Origin: Streptomyces deccanensis
Lineage (GTDB): Bacteria; Actinomycetota; Actinomycetes; Streptomycetales; Streptomycetaceae
Length of the DNA: 64,000 nucleotides
NCBI RefSeq assembly: GCF_022385335.1
Contig: NZ_CP092431.1
Span: 4,030,001-4,094,000, forward strand
Direction of reading: 5' to 3'
Of this stretch, positions 1-7,734 are shown piece by piece. The position numbers and the translations under genes are program-made. The notes beneath the pieces are model-generated. The model did no database searches. It had not been told where the DNA came from and saw only the letters and a program-made list of their open reading frames with translations. How positions within the stretch are numbered: position 1 is the first letter of the stretch; every line of letters begins with the position of its first letter.

Positions 1-729
1 TCCAGGAGGGTCTGACCAAGCCTGTGACGGCCTTGTTATGACACGAGGCAGTGCGGAGCAGCCCCACCGGGGCAGATCGGCGGAATCCGTCCCATCCGCC
101 CTGTCCACATGCTGAGAACTCGCACGTCGACGGAGGGCCCGGGGGGCCTGGCGGAACGCATCTCTCGCCGACGACGCCGACCGGGTCGCGAGAAGGGCCG
201 CTTGGGCCTGAATGCTGCCTGCCTGCATGCCTGAGTGTTACGGAGTGTCACATCAAGCAAGTCGACGGTCAGGGGCCTACGCAACGTCACGGAACTGGCC
301 GAGTCGGGGGTGACGGGTGAGCTCGCCTTCCCAGAACCGTGCGCGGTGAAGGAGAGCTGCACGGCAGCTGCAACTGGTTCAGCTCACTGCACCCGCCGTG
401 GCGGAATGAGCCACGGGATGGACTACGACATCGTCCAGCTCATCGACATCCCGGCGGCGGTCCGGGCGGATCGCCGCGTGCAGATCGGCCTCGAATTCCG
501 GCAGGCACATCGGTGCCCCCCGCAGAGACAGCGCAACCATCGCCCTACCGGAAGACCCCAACTGCCGTCAGAACTCACCAACATCGCCTTCGCCGACACG
601 GCGCTGCCATCCCGCCCGGACCACCCACGCGACTTGCATATGCAAGCCATCAGCACCTACAGTCAACATTGCTTGGATATGCAAGTGACAGTCTTTCGGT
701 GATGCCGCAACGCCCGTGAAGGAGTCGTT
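1..729. other. gene-poor stretch, no supported gene
   Basis: Several open frames overlap here on both strands, but none has a convincing ribosome-binding site, domain or typical third-position GC pattern, so none is called. The only clear structure is the pair of palindromes near 633-685, just ahead of the small gene at 730. The left edge may hold the tail of a neighbouring unit that cannot be recognised. Confidence 0.5.
633..685. promoter_or_regulatory. twin palindromic operator candidate
   Basis: A perfect 14-bp palindrome CTTGCATATGCAAG (633-646) is followed by a near copy CTTGGATATGCAAG (672-685). The centres are 39 bp apart, close to four helical turns, so a dimeric regulator could bind both on one DNA face. 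They lie 45-97 bp ahead of the start at 730. Small HTH regulators use sites of this size; which family binds is unknown. The AT-rich cores stand out in this GC-rich DNA. Confidence 0.55.
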
Positions 730-1041
730 ATGCACCGCTTGTCGCAGGTCTTCGAACGTGTGAGAACACTCCTCTTAGGGCAGCCCGAATGGCGTGGTCC
801 CGTCTTAGGCAGCACTACCGAGCAGAACCGGGCGCTACCCCTGCGACATCCCTCACTGGCACATCGGGCCGCCCTGCTCGCCCTGTCACGCCGTCGTCGT
901 AGCCAGCACCGATGGATGCCTGGTGAACGGCCCTCCGTCGAGTACGACCCGATCGACGGTGGCCTGGTCCGCGCTTACGTCCCCTCTCTGGAGGAGTGCA
1001 TGCGCGTCCCCTTCGCTGCGAGGGAGGCCGGATACCCGTGA
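730..1041 (+). CDS. small hypothetical protein with two TTA codons
   Basis: A 103-residue soluble, basic protein of unknown function. The start is supported by a strong site, GAAGGAG, about six bases before ATG. The middle is Arg-rich (RRRRSQHR) and the C-terminal half contains a YDPIDGGLVRAYV stretch. It has no signal peptide or membrane segment. Two in-frame TTA codons (775-777 and 805-807, codons 16 and 26) are unusual in Streptomyces and suggest translation depends on the bldA tRNA. Its TGA overlaps the ATG of the next gene by one base, so the two are probably co-translated. The twin palindromes at 633-685 probably control it. I do not recognise the family. Confidence 0.6.
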   Translation: MHRLSQVFERVRTLLLGQPEWRGPVLGSTTEQNRALPLRHPSLAHRAALLALSRRRRSQHRWMPGERPSVEYDPIDGGLVRAYVPSLEECMRVPFAAREAGYP

Positions 1042-1276
1042 TGCCGCACGCGTCCGAGTCGTACCAGCCGCGCCTCGGGGACACCGTGGAGGACGTTCGC
1101 CGGGGGAAGGTCGGCAAGGTCTTGGGGTTCGAGGGGCTGTACGTGCAGGTGCGTCCGATTGGTGGTGGAGTCGAGTGGGACACTCCCCTGATGGCTCTGC
1201 GGAAGCTCACGCTCGCCGAGGCTCTGAGCGCCGGTGTGGCCGCTGCCAACGCCCGGTCGACCGGGAGACACCATGA
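1041..1276 (+). pseudogene. small conserved-type gene, apparently frameshifted
   Basis: The reading frame starts at ATG 1041, overlapping the upstream stop, and encodes a plausible compact domain (LGDTVEDVRRGKVGKVLGFEGLYVQ...) for about 70 residues. It then runs on without a stop to 2264, through the next gene, a repeat and the antisense of a Nudix gene, with a composition that no longer looks coding. A -1 shift around 1250-1262 would reach TGA at 1274-1276, which overlaps the next ATG as ATGA, the usual arrangement for coupled Streptomyces genes. I therefore call it a frameshifted gene, or a sequencing error, rather than a 400-residue protein. The conserved part resembles small beta-rich proteins with no known function. 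Confidence 0.5.
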
Positions 1277-1704
1277 GTTCCACAGAGAAGATCGGGGCAG
1301 GCGGCGCCGGGGGCCGCGATTGGGACGGGTTTCTGGCACACACCTTCGATTGCCGTCAGTGCGCCACGATGCCTCTGAACCAGGGATGTCCGGAGGGGGC
1401 GAGGGTACGTCGCCGTCTGCCGGACACCGGGGTGTCGACGGGCACCGAGCCCCACGAACCGTCGGTGATCCGGTCCGAAGACACCATGGGCATGACCGAG
1501 CGCACGATGCCCCGCGTCTGCCGTCACTGCGACGAATCGATTCTCGATCCGGGCAACGCCGTGCAAGTCGCCTACGAGCACGTCAACTCCGGTCCAGGGC
1601 GTGTGGTGTGGGCGCACCGTGCGCATGCCCACCTCGTTCGGCCGGACCCGCACCTTGCCGAACTGCTGCTACGTGTGCGACGGAGTGGGCCTGCGTGGCC
1701 GTGA
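1273..1704 (+). CDS. hypothetical protein with two Cys-rich segments
   Basis: A 143-residue protein starting at ATG 1273 after GGGAGA. Two segments carry possible metal ligands: FDCRQC followed by a third Cys in the first half (about residues 26-38), and CRHC near residue 80. An internal MGMTERT at 1486-1494 looks like the start of a second protein, so this frame may be a fusion of two small genes that are usually separate, or two genes in one frame. No signal peptide or membrane segment is visible. It is the last member of the 730-1704 group, and its C-terminus runs close to a repeat at 1795. Function unknown. Confidence 0.5.
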   Translation: MSSTEKIGAGGAGGRDWDGFLAHTFDCRQCATMPLNQGCPEGARVRRRLPDTGVSTGTEPHEPSVIRSEDTMGMTERTMPRVCRHCDESILDPGNAVQVAYEHVNSGPGRVVWAHRAHAHLVRPDPHLAELLLRVRRSGPAWP

Positions 1705-1794
1705 TCCGAGTGGGCGCGCCCATCCTGTCCGCAAGGGGCTGCGCCCCTTTGATCCCCTGGGTGCGTTGTCGGGTGCGGGTGGGCCGCAGTTCTC

Positions 1795-1871
1795 GCGCCG
1801 TTCCCCGCGCCCCTGAAAAGCTCGGGCGGCACCCTGTGCTATTCGGCCTCAATGGGCGCGGGGAACGGCGC
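1795..1871. repeat. variant inverted pair of dispersed repeat
   Basis: Two 18-bp arms (1795-1812 and 1854-1871) are perfect inverted copies around a 41-base spacer. The arm contains GTTCCCCGCGCCC, a variant of the repeat core found elsewhere in the window (GCCGTT in place of GCAGTT). It lies in the non-coding stretch 1705-2003 between the small gene group and the Nudix gene, where no other feature was found. It could form a long hairpin in a transcript from either side. Confidence 0.75.
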
Positions 1872-2003
1872 GGCGGCCTGATAGTGCTTCGTCAGGTTGT
1901 GAACTGTCTGTGCCTGATCGGTCCGTTGCTCCCGGACCGGACACCGAAGAGGGGTGGCCGGTCGTGCGCTGCCGTCGGCGGCCGGGCGGACGTCACAGGT
2001 GTC

Positions 2004-2513
2004 TCAGTGCTGGACCAGGCCGCCGACCGGTACGGGAGCGACATGGCCGGTTTCCGGGGCGGTCCGGGCCAGGGCGAGGCCGATGTCGACCAGCGACGAT
2101 CGGCGGAGCAGGGCGATCTCGGGGATCGGGGTCCAGACCGACTCCACGGTCTGGCCGTTCGGTTCGGGGCGGAGGCGGCCCCCGGTGATCCGGACCCGGT
2201 AGAAGACGCCGATGTTCTGGTGCTCGATCCCCCCGCGCGCCACGGTCGCGGGGATCACCCGTGAGTCCACGCCCAACAGGCGTTCGACCACCGCGTCACA
2301 GCCCGTCTCCTCGGCCACCTCCCGAATCACCGTGTCGAACGGGTCCTCCGCGTGCTCGACCCTGCCGCCCGGCAGGGTCCAGTTGCCCGACACATGGTGG
2401 GCGAGCAGTACTCGGTCGTCCTCGACGCACACGGCGTACGCCGCCAGGCGGAAGCTTCCCCGTTTCGGCTCGCCCGCGACCGCCTCGGCCGCGTCACCGG
2501 TGTCTTGGCTCAT
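2004..2513 (-). CDS. Nudix hydrolase
   Basis: A 169-residue soluble hydrolase of the Nudix superfamily, which cleaves nucleoside diphosphates linked to another group and needs Mg2+. The full Nudix box is present at about residues 48-70: Gly, five residues, Glu, seven residues, then REVAEETGC, matching GX5EX7REUXEEXGU. The domain begins near residue 20 (FRLAAYAVCVEDDRVLL) and is preceded by a short polar tail. Substrate cannot be told; the family includes ADP-ribose, NADH and mutagenic-nucleotide hydrolases. It lies downstream of nnaR on the same strand with an 88-base gap, so co-transcription is possible but a functional link is not evident. Confidence 0.88.
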   Translation of the reverse strand: MSQDTGDAAEAVAGEPKRGSFRLAAYAVCVEDDRVLLAHHVSGNWTLPGGRVEHAEDPFDTVIREVAEETGCDAVVERLLGVDSRVIPATVARGGIEHQNIGVFYRVRITGGRLRPEPNGQTVESVWTPIPEIALLRRSSLVDIGLALARTAPETGHVAPVPVGGLVQH

Positions 2514-2601
2514 CGGACCATCCTGCCCCGCTCCAGCTCGGCGTTCGCGGCCGGGTGGGCGGGGGTGGGATGGGGGTTTCGCGCGACCCGCCGTACTCCC
2601 C

Positions 2602-3858
2602 CTACGCGTCGTACTTCGCGTCCGCCGCCGGGTCCAGGGCCAGGCGGTAGCCGCGCTTGACCACTGTTTGGATCAGTTTCGGCGTGCCCAGGGACGTGCG
2701 GAGGCGGGCCATCGCCGTCTCTACGGCGTGTTCGTCGCGGCCGGCGCCCGGGAGCGCGCGGAGGAGATCGGAGCGGGGGACGACCCAGCCGGGGCGGCGG
2801 CAGAGCGCGCGGAGCAGGGACATGCCGGCCGGGGGGACGGGGCGCAGGGCGCCGTCGACGAGGACCGCGTGGCCGCGGATTTCCACGTGGTGGCCGGCGA
2901 TGGGCAACGTGCGGGCGCGGCCGGGGAGTTCCTGGCAGAGGAGTTGGACGAGGGGGCCGAGGCGGAAGCGTTGGGGCTGGACCGTGTCCACGCCGTGGGC
3001 CTGGAGGGGGAGCGCGGTCACCGGGCCCACGCAGGCGGGCAGGACGTCGTGGTTCAGCGCGTTGAGCAACTCGGGGAGCAGGCCCCGGTCCTCGGCCCGG
3101 GAGAGCAGGGACGCCGCCGCCGGGGCGCTGGTGAAGGTGAGGGCGTCGACGCCGCGGGTGACCGTCACGTCGAGGAGACGGTCCATCGGGGCGAGGTCCT
3201 CGGGGGGCATCCAGCGGTACACGGGGACGCCGACCACCTCCGCTCCCCCGGCGCGCAGGGACTCCACGAAACCGGGGAGCGGTTCGCCGTGCAGCTGGAC
3301 GGCGACCCGGCGGCCTTCGACTCCGTGCTCCAGCAGTCGGTCGAGTACCTCGGCCATGGATTCGGAGGAGGGGGACCATTCCTCCGTCAGGCCGGCGGCA
3401 CGGATCGCGCCCTTCACCTTCGGTCCGCGCGCCAGGACCTCGACCCCCCGCAGCCGGTCGAGCAGGGCCTCGCCCAAGCCCCAGCCGTCCGCCGCCTCGA
3501 TCCAGCCGCGGAAGCCGATGGCCGTGGTCGCGACCACGATGTCGGGTGCCTGGTCGAGCAGGTCCTTGGTCGCGGCGAGCAGTTCGCTGTCGTCGGCGAG
3601 CGGCACGATGCGCAGGGCGGGGGCGTGCAGGACCGCGGCTCCGCGGCGCTGGAGCAGTGCCCCGAGCTCGTCGGCCCGGCGGGCGGCGGTGACACCCACG
3701 GTGAACCCGGCGAGCGGTCCGTGTTCCGTCCGCGTCGCCCTGTCCGTGCCTTCGTTCCGGTCCGTCGGGTCCGTCGGGTCCATCCGATCCATCAGAACCG
3801 TCCTGTCTGGTCGATCGGCTCGATCTGATCGCTCGGGTCGCTGCTGTTCGTCGTACAT
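2602..3858 (-). CDS. nnaR: NnaR-type nitrate regulator (HemD-like + DNA-binding domain)
   Basis: A 418-residue two-domain protein. An N-terminal uroporphyrinogen-III synthase-like domain (about residues 50-300, beginning LAGFTVGVTAARRADEL) is fused to a C-terminal winged-helix domain of the Trans_reg_C/OmpR type (about 320-410, ending KLIQTVVKRGYRL). In S. coelicolor this architecture next to narK is NnaR, a co-activator with GlnR of nitrate and nitrite assimilation genes. The ATG at 3858 follows GGGACGAGAG; a GTG at 3888 would add 10 residues. The first 45 residues are a low-complexity Asp/Arg/Thr-rich tail. It lies 167 bases downstream of narK on the same strand with two hairpins between. 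Whether the HemD-like domain still makes uroporphyrinogen is not known. Confidence 0.85.
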   Translation of the reverse strand: MYDEQQRPERSDRADRPDRTVLMDRMDPTDPTDRNEGTDRATRTEHGPLAGFTVGVTAARRADELGALLQRRGAAVLHAPALRIVPLADDSELLAATKDLLDQAPDIVVATTAIGFRGWIEAADGWGLGEALLDRLRGVEVLARGPKVKGAIRAAGLTEEWSPSSESMAEVLDRLLEHGVEGRRVAVQLHGEPLPGFVESLRAGGAEVVGVPVYRWMPPEDLAPMDRLLDVTVTRGVDALTFTSAPAAASLLSRAEDRGLLPELLNALNHDVLPACVGPVTALPLQAHGVDTVQPQRFRLGPLVQLLCQELPGRARTLPIAGHHVEIRGHAVLVDGALRPVPPAGMSLLRALCRRPGWVVPRSDLLRALPGAGRDEHAVETAMARLRTSLGTPKLIQTVVKRGYRLALDPAADAKYDA

Positions 3859-3910
3859 GGCTCTCGTCCCGCAGTCGAGTCGTTGCACTCAGTCGAAGCT
3901 CTGTGCGTGC

Positions 3911-3977
3911 GGGTGCGCCGATTGGCGCACCCACATGCCGAACGAGCCTGTCAACGGCGCGTGACAGGCTCGGTTCG
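3911..3977 (-). terminator. two tandem hairpins between narK and nnaR
   Basis: Two inverted repeats sit in the 167-base narK-nnaR gap. The first met by transcripts leaving narK has arms 3943-3953 and 3962-3972 (11 bp, CGAGCCTGTCA, 8-base loop), extendable outward with one bulge. The second has perfect 9-bp arms 3911-3919 and 3924-3932 (GGGTGCGCC, 4-base loop). Neither has a strong T run, so they may terminate narK, attenuate read-through into nnaR, or protect an RNA end. Confidence 0.6.
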
Positions 3978-4025
3978 GCTTGATGTCGCTGGTGTTACGT
4001 CGCACGTGTCACGGCATGGGCGATG

Positions 4026-5408
4026 TCACACCTCGGCGTAGCTGAGCTGCGGCTTCGATTCCGTCGTGGCCGTCGTCGCGACGGTGTTCGAGGCCGTTCG
4101 GCGAAGGTATACGGCCCAGGTCACCGCGAAGCAGAGACCGTAGAAGGCGAGGAAGGTGACGAAGGCGCCGGTGCCGGAGCCGACCGTGAGGAAGGACTGG
4201 CGGAAGGCCAGGTTGATACCGAGGCCGCCGAGCGCGCCCACCGCGCCGATGATGCCCATGGTGGCGCCGGAGAGCCTGCGTCCGTAGGCCGCGGCCTCCT
4301 CACCCTCCAGGCCCTTGGCCAGAGCCTTGGCGTGGAAGATGCCCGGGATCATCTTGAAGGTGGAGCCGTTGCCGAGGCCGCTGAGGACGAAGAGCACGAT
4401 GAACGCGGTGGTGAAGAGCGGCAGCGACTTCTGCATGGAGGCGATGACGATGATCCCGGTGGCGGCGGCCATGCCGACGTAGTTCCACAGGGTGATCTTG
4501 GCGCCGCCGTACTTGTCGGCGAGGGCACCGCCCACCGGCCGGATCAGCGAGCCGAGCAGCGGGCCGATGAAGGTGACGTACGCGGACTCCAGGGGCGTAC
4601 GGCCGAACTGGGTCTGCAGGACGAGGCCGAAGGCGAAGCTGTAGCCGATGAAGGAGCCGAAGGTGCCGATGTAGAGGAAGGACATGATCCAGGTGTGGGC
4701 GTCCTTGACGGCTTCCTTGGCGGCGCCGGTGTCGTTCTTCAGCGACGTGATGTTGTCCATCTTCAGCCAGGCCAGGACGGCGGCGATCACGATGAAGGGG
4801 ATGTAGATCCCGAGCAGCACGCGGGGACCGCCGGAGGCGCCGATGACGGCGAGGCCGATGAGCTGGACGACCGGGACACCGATGTTGCCGCCGCCCGCGT
4901 TGAGGCCGAGCGCCCAGCCCTTCTTCCTGAGCGGGAAGAAGGCGTTGATGTTGGTCATGGAGGAGGCGAAGTTGCCGCCGCCGATGCCGGCGAGCATCGC
5001 GCAGATCAGGAACGTGTTGAACGAGGTCCCCGGCTCCATGACGACGAAGGCCGCGACGGTCGGGATGAGCAGCAGGCTGGCGGAGACCACCGTCCAGTTG
5101 CGTCCGCCGAAGATCGCCACCGCGAAGGTGTAGGGGATCCGGACGATCGCGCCGACCAGCGTGGCCATCGAGACGATGAAGAACTTGTCGGCCGGGGTGA
5201 GCCCGTACTCGGGGCCCATGAACAGGACCATCACCGACCACACGGTCCAGATGGAGAAACCGATGTGCTCCGAGAGGACGGAGAAGATGAGGTTGCGACG
5301 GGCGACCTTCTCGCCGGTCGCGTTCCAGAAGGCCTCGTTCTCCGGGTCCCAGTGTTCGATCCAGCGGCCTCCCCTGCTCGATGCGGGGGCAGTGCTCGGG
5401 GCTGTCAT
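4026..5408 (-). CDS. narK: nitrate/nitrite transporter NarK
   Basis: A 460-residue integral membrane protein of the NNP family in the major facilitator superfamily, exchanging or importing nitrate and nitrite across the cytoplasmic membrane. About twelve hydrophobic segments are visible. The family signatures are present: a Gly-rich stretch GGGNFASSMTNINAFFP followed by KKGWALGLNAGGGNIG in the first half, and a second Gly/Asn motif LSGLGNGSTFKMIPG in the second half. The N-terminus (IEHWDPENEAFW) is the usual cytoplasmic leader of actinobacterial NarK. It is followed by nnaR, whose product probably helps activate it. Candidate GlnR sites lie 81-117 bases upstream. Length is normal for the family. 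Confidence 0.93.
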   Translation of the reverse strand: MTAPSTAPASSRGGRWIEHWDPENEAFWNATGEKVARRNLIFSVLSEHIGFSIWTVWSVMVLFMGPEYGLTPADKFFIVSMATLVGAIVRIPYTFAVAIFGGRNWTVVSASLLLIPTVAAFVVMEPGTSFNTFLICAMLAGIGGGNFASSMTNINAFFPLRKKGWALGLNAGGGNIGVPVVQLIGLAVIGASGGPRVLLGIYIPFIVIAAVLAWLKMDNITSLKNDTGAAKEAVKDAHTWIMSFLYIGTFGSFIGYSFAFGLVLQTQFGRTPLESAYVTFIGPLLGSLIRPVGGALADKYGGAKITLWNYVGMAAATGIIVIASMQKSLPLFTTAFIVLFVLSGLGNGSTFKMIPGIFHAKALAKGLEGEEAAAYGRRLSGATMGIIGAVGALGGLGINLAFRQSFLTVGSGTGAFVTFLAFYGLCFAVTWAVYLRRTASNTVATTATTESKPQLSYAEV

Positions 5409-5488
5409 GACGCCTCCACGTTCTCCGGGCTCCGGTGTCGCGATGCGGTGTGGTGAGGGGTGATGAGTCCCGAAGGTAGGGAGGGCGC

Positions 5489-5525
5489 GTTTCCTCGTTG
5501 TGGCACCGGGTGACCGGAAAGGAAC
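5489..5525 (-). promoter_or_regulatory. candidate GlnR-type sites upstream of narK
   Basis: On the strand of narK, GCCAC-N6-GAAAC ends at 5489 and matches the GlnR half-site pair GTnAC-N6-GAAAC with one change. On the opposite strand GTGAC-N6-GGAAC (5510-5525) also matches with one change. They lie 81-117 bases upstream of the narK start, a normal place for an activator. GlnR control of narK is known in S. coelicolor; the sites here are inferred by eye. Confidence 0.4.
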
Positions 5526-5612
5526 TTTGCTCTCACGAGCGGGCGGCCCTGCCGGTGAGGAATCGGTGAGCAGGGCGTCATACCGGGCGGATACCGGGTG
5601 GATACCTGGTGG

Positions 5613-7007
5613 TCACGCCACCTTCGGCGCGGCCCGCATGCCAATGTAGGCGCACCGGGTGCCGTCGCTCAGCGTGGCGAAGACCACAGGCATCCAGTCC
5701 TCCGCGAACGAGGCGCCGCCGCCCGCGCCGGCGAACACCGTCTCCGACAGGGGCACGAGCTCCATCTCCAGGTCCGGCGAGTAGCCGACCATGCCGTCCA
5801 CGAAGGCGTAGGTGAGGTGCGGTGTGCCGTTCCTCTCGCCGATCGTGATGACCACTCCCTCCCTCTTGTACGTACCGGTCCAGGGCGTGATGTCGACGGT
5901 GGGCGGCTCGGCGGGCGGGGCGAACGGGGCGGGCAGCGTGATCCCGGCCAGCTCCGCCAGCAGTTCGCGCAGCAGGTCGGCGTAGAGGAGGCGGGAGGCG
6001 CCGCCGTTGGTGAGCAGTGCGACGGCGACGCCCTCGGTGGGCACCACGCGGAGGAAGGCGTACTGGCCGGTCGCGGCGCCGTCGTGGCCGTAGCCCGGGA
6101 CGCCGTCCCAGTCGTAGAGGGTCCAGCCGAGGCCCCAGCCGTCGGCGCTGACCGTCCACTTGTCGGGGACGTCGGTCTCGCGGTTCTGCATGGCCGTCAC
6201 GGTCTCGGGGCGGAGGATGCCGGCGCCGCCGTCGAGGTGTGCCTTCGCGTACCGGACGACGTCGCCGGCGGTGGCGAGCACGCGGGCGCCCGGTCCGGCC
6301 GCGCGCGGCATCAGGTCCCAGACCGGGGCGGGGACCTGTGTCCCGTCCTCCCCCGCCATGTGGCCCATCGCCGCGCGGTACGGCAGGGCCTCCTCCGGCA
6401 GGGTCATGGAGTGCGTCAGGCCGAGCGGCGCGAACACCCGCTCCTTGAGCGCCTGGTCCCAGGTCAGCCCGGTCAGCACCTCGACGATCCGGCCGAGGAC
6501 GACGTAGCCGATGCCGCTGTACGACACCGCCGTGCCCGGCGGGCAGTCCATCGCCACGCCCTTCGCGGCCTCGACGTACCGGGCGATCGCGTCGTCGCCG
6601 CGTCCGGTGTCGATGTGGAAGTCGCAGGTCAGGCCGCTGGTGTGGGAGAGCAGCATGCGGGGCGTGATGACCTCGGTGGCGGCCGGGTCGATGGTCGCGA
6701 ACTCCGGCAGCACCTTCACCACCGGGACGTCGAGGTCGAGTTCGCCGGACTCCACCAGTTGCATGACGAGGGCGGCGGTGTAGACCTTCGCGATCGAGCC
6801 GAGCTGGAAGACGGAGTCGGGGGTGGCCTCCACGCCGGTCGCGCGGCTCAGCACCCCGCTCGCGAGTTCGTGCACCTCCCCGTCGACGACGAAGGCGAGG
6901 CTCGCGCCGGGCACGTCGTGGGCGGCGCGCAGGGTGTCGAGCCGACGCTGCCAGTGGGCGAGGTCGAGGGAGGGGGCGGGGGTGGTGGTGGCGGTGGGCT
7001 GAGACAT
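5613..7007 (-). CDS. serine hydrolase, beta-lactamase (class C/PBP-like) family
   Basis: A 464-residue protein with the penicillin-binding fold. The catalytic SxxK motif is SIAK in FQLGSIAKVYTA (about residue 93), the second motif is a Tyr in AVSYSGIGY (about 185), and the third is HDG in GYGHDGAATGQ, typical of esterase-like beta-lactamase relatives. A C-terminal beta-rich domain (about 370-464) follows, as in related D-aminopeptidases and esterases. No signal peptide is visible, so the protein is probably cytoplasmic, which argues against a role as a resistance enzyme. The ATG at 7007 was chosen because GGAGGA precedes it by 6 bases; longer frames read through non-coding DNA. The substrate is unknown; ester, amide or D-amino peptide are possible. 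Confidence 0.82.
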   Translation of the reverse strand: MSQPTATTTPAPSLDLAHWQRRLDTLRAAHDVPGASLAFVVDGEVHELASGVLSRATGVEATPDSVFQLGSIAKVYTAALVMQLVESGELDLDVPVVKVLPEFATIDPAATEVITPRMLLSHTSGLTCDFHIDTGRGDDAIARYVEAAKGVAMDCPPGTAVSYSGIGYVVLGRIVEVLTGLTWDQALKERVFAPLGLTHSMTLPEEALPYRAAMGHMAGEDGTQVPAPVWDLMPRAAGPGARVLATAGDVVRYAKAHLDGGAGILRPETVTAMQNRETDVPDKWTVSADGWGLGWTLYDWDGVPGYGHDGAATGQYAFLRVVPTEGVAVALLTNGGASRLLYADLLRELLAELAGITLPAPFAPPAEPPTVDITPWTGTYKREGVVITIGERNGTPHLTYAFVDGMVGYSPDLEMELVPLSETVFAGAGGGASFAEDWMPVVFATLSDGTRCAYIGMRAAPKVA

Positions 7008-7129
7008 GGCGTGTCCTCCGGGAGCGTGGTGTGGGGCTGCCGCCTGCGCTGCGCGGCGACATGGAACACCGTACGCATTGCGCACAGTGTTCGCAAGACC
7101 GGAACGCTGTTCCGGCGTGGCCATGCGAA

Positions 7130-7162
7130 AGGCCGCACGGCGTGACTGCTGCCGTGCGGCCT
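7130..7162 (-). terminator. intrinsic terminator after the HTH gene
   Basis: Perfect 12-bp inverted repeat AGGCCGCACGGC (7130-7141 and 7151-7162) with a 9-base loop, 35 bases beyond the stop of the minus-strand regulator. On the minus strand the stem ends in TTTCGC. It separates that gene from the hydrolase at 7007. Confidence 0.8.
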
Positions 7163-7196
7163 CGGTGTCCAGGGTCCAGGGTCGGAGCGTGGAACG

Positions 7197-7607
7197 TCAG
7201 GAAGCGGGAGGCTGTCTCAGTCGTTCGGTGAGCTGGATGAAGGCCGTCCTGCGGTGTTCCGGGATGCCCAGGGCCAACGCCGCCTGCTCGGGGGAGAGCG
7301 GGCCGGTCTCGGGCGCCGGGGCCGGGACCGGGGCTAGGGGCAGGTCTTGCTCGGTCAGCTTGCCCGAGCGGATCAGGACGTCGCGCAGCGGGACGCCGAG
7401 GGCGCGGGACAGACCGCGCATCGTCTCCAGGTCGGGCATGCTCCGCCGTTGCAACAGCCGGGTGACGGCCGCCCGGTGCACCCCCGCCTCCTCGGCCAGC
7501 CGGGTCTTCCCACCACCGCGCGGGCTGTCGATGTCGTAGCCGCGCGCCCGTATCAGGCCCTCCATCCAGGCCGCGAACTCGTCGATGTGCTCGGCATCGC
7601 CCCTCAT
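7197..7607 (-). CDS. small helix-turn-helix (XRE/Cro-like) regulator
   Basis: A 136-residue cytoplasmic protein with a Cro/C1-type helix-turn-helix at about residues 33-75 (KTRLAEEAGVHRAAVTRLLQRRSMPDLETMRGLSRALGV). The recognition helix is VHRAAVTRLLQR. After the HTH comes a Pro/Ala-rich linker and a short C-terminal helix; there is no ligand domain. The N-terminal AEHIDEFAAWMEGLIRARGYDI is typical of small actinobacterial phage-like regulators. Strong terminators lie on both sides (7130-7162 and 7681-7719), so it is probably monocistronic. Targets are unknown; autoregulation is likely. Confidence 0.78.
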   Translation of the reverse strand: MRGDAEHIDEFAAWMEGLIRARGYDIDSPRGGGKTRLAEEAGVHRAAVTRLLQRRSMPDLETMRGLSRALGVPLRDVLIRSGKLTEQDLPLAPVPAPAPETGPLSPEQAALALGIPEHRRTAFIQLTERLRQPPAS

Positions 7608-7680
7608 CGTGGACGCTCCTCCTTCGACCTCCCCCTCGTACCAGTCGCCACCGCCCCACCACTTGGTTGCCGGGAAACAG

Positions 7681-7719
7681 CGGTGGGGGTGGGCCGGACG
7701 CTCCGGCCCACCCCCACCG
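7681..7719 (-). terminator. strong intrinsic terminator
   Basis: An 18-bp perfect stem (arms 7681-7698 and 7702-7719) with a 3-base loop, beginning 15 bases after the stop of the minus-strand gene at 7735. On the minus strand the stem is followed by CTGTTTCC. It is one of the most stable hairpins in the window. Confidence 0.85.
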
Positions 7720-7734
7720 ACGTACCGGTGCGCG

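Noticed and set aside
996..2264. A 422-residue open frame on the plus strand
   Set aside because: Only the first 70 residues after 1041 look coding. The rest crosses the next gene, a repeat and the antisense of the Nudix gene, so it is treated as frameshift read-through.
7031..7538. Short plus-strand frames near the hydrolase start
   Set aside because: They overlap a promoter region and a terminator and have no ribosome site or recognisable sequence.
5578..7662. A 694-residue minus-strand open frame over the beta-lactamase-like gene
   Set aside because: The sequence is Arg/Pro/His-rich out-of-frame translation of the real genes at 5613-7007 and 7197-7607. It has no domain and no ribosome site.
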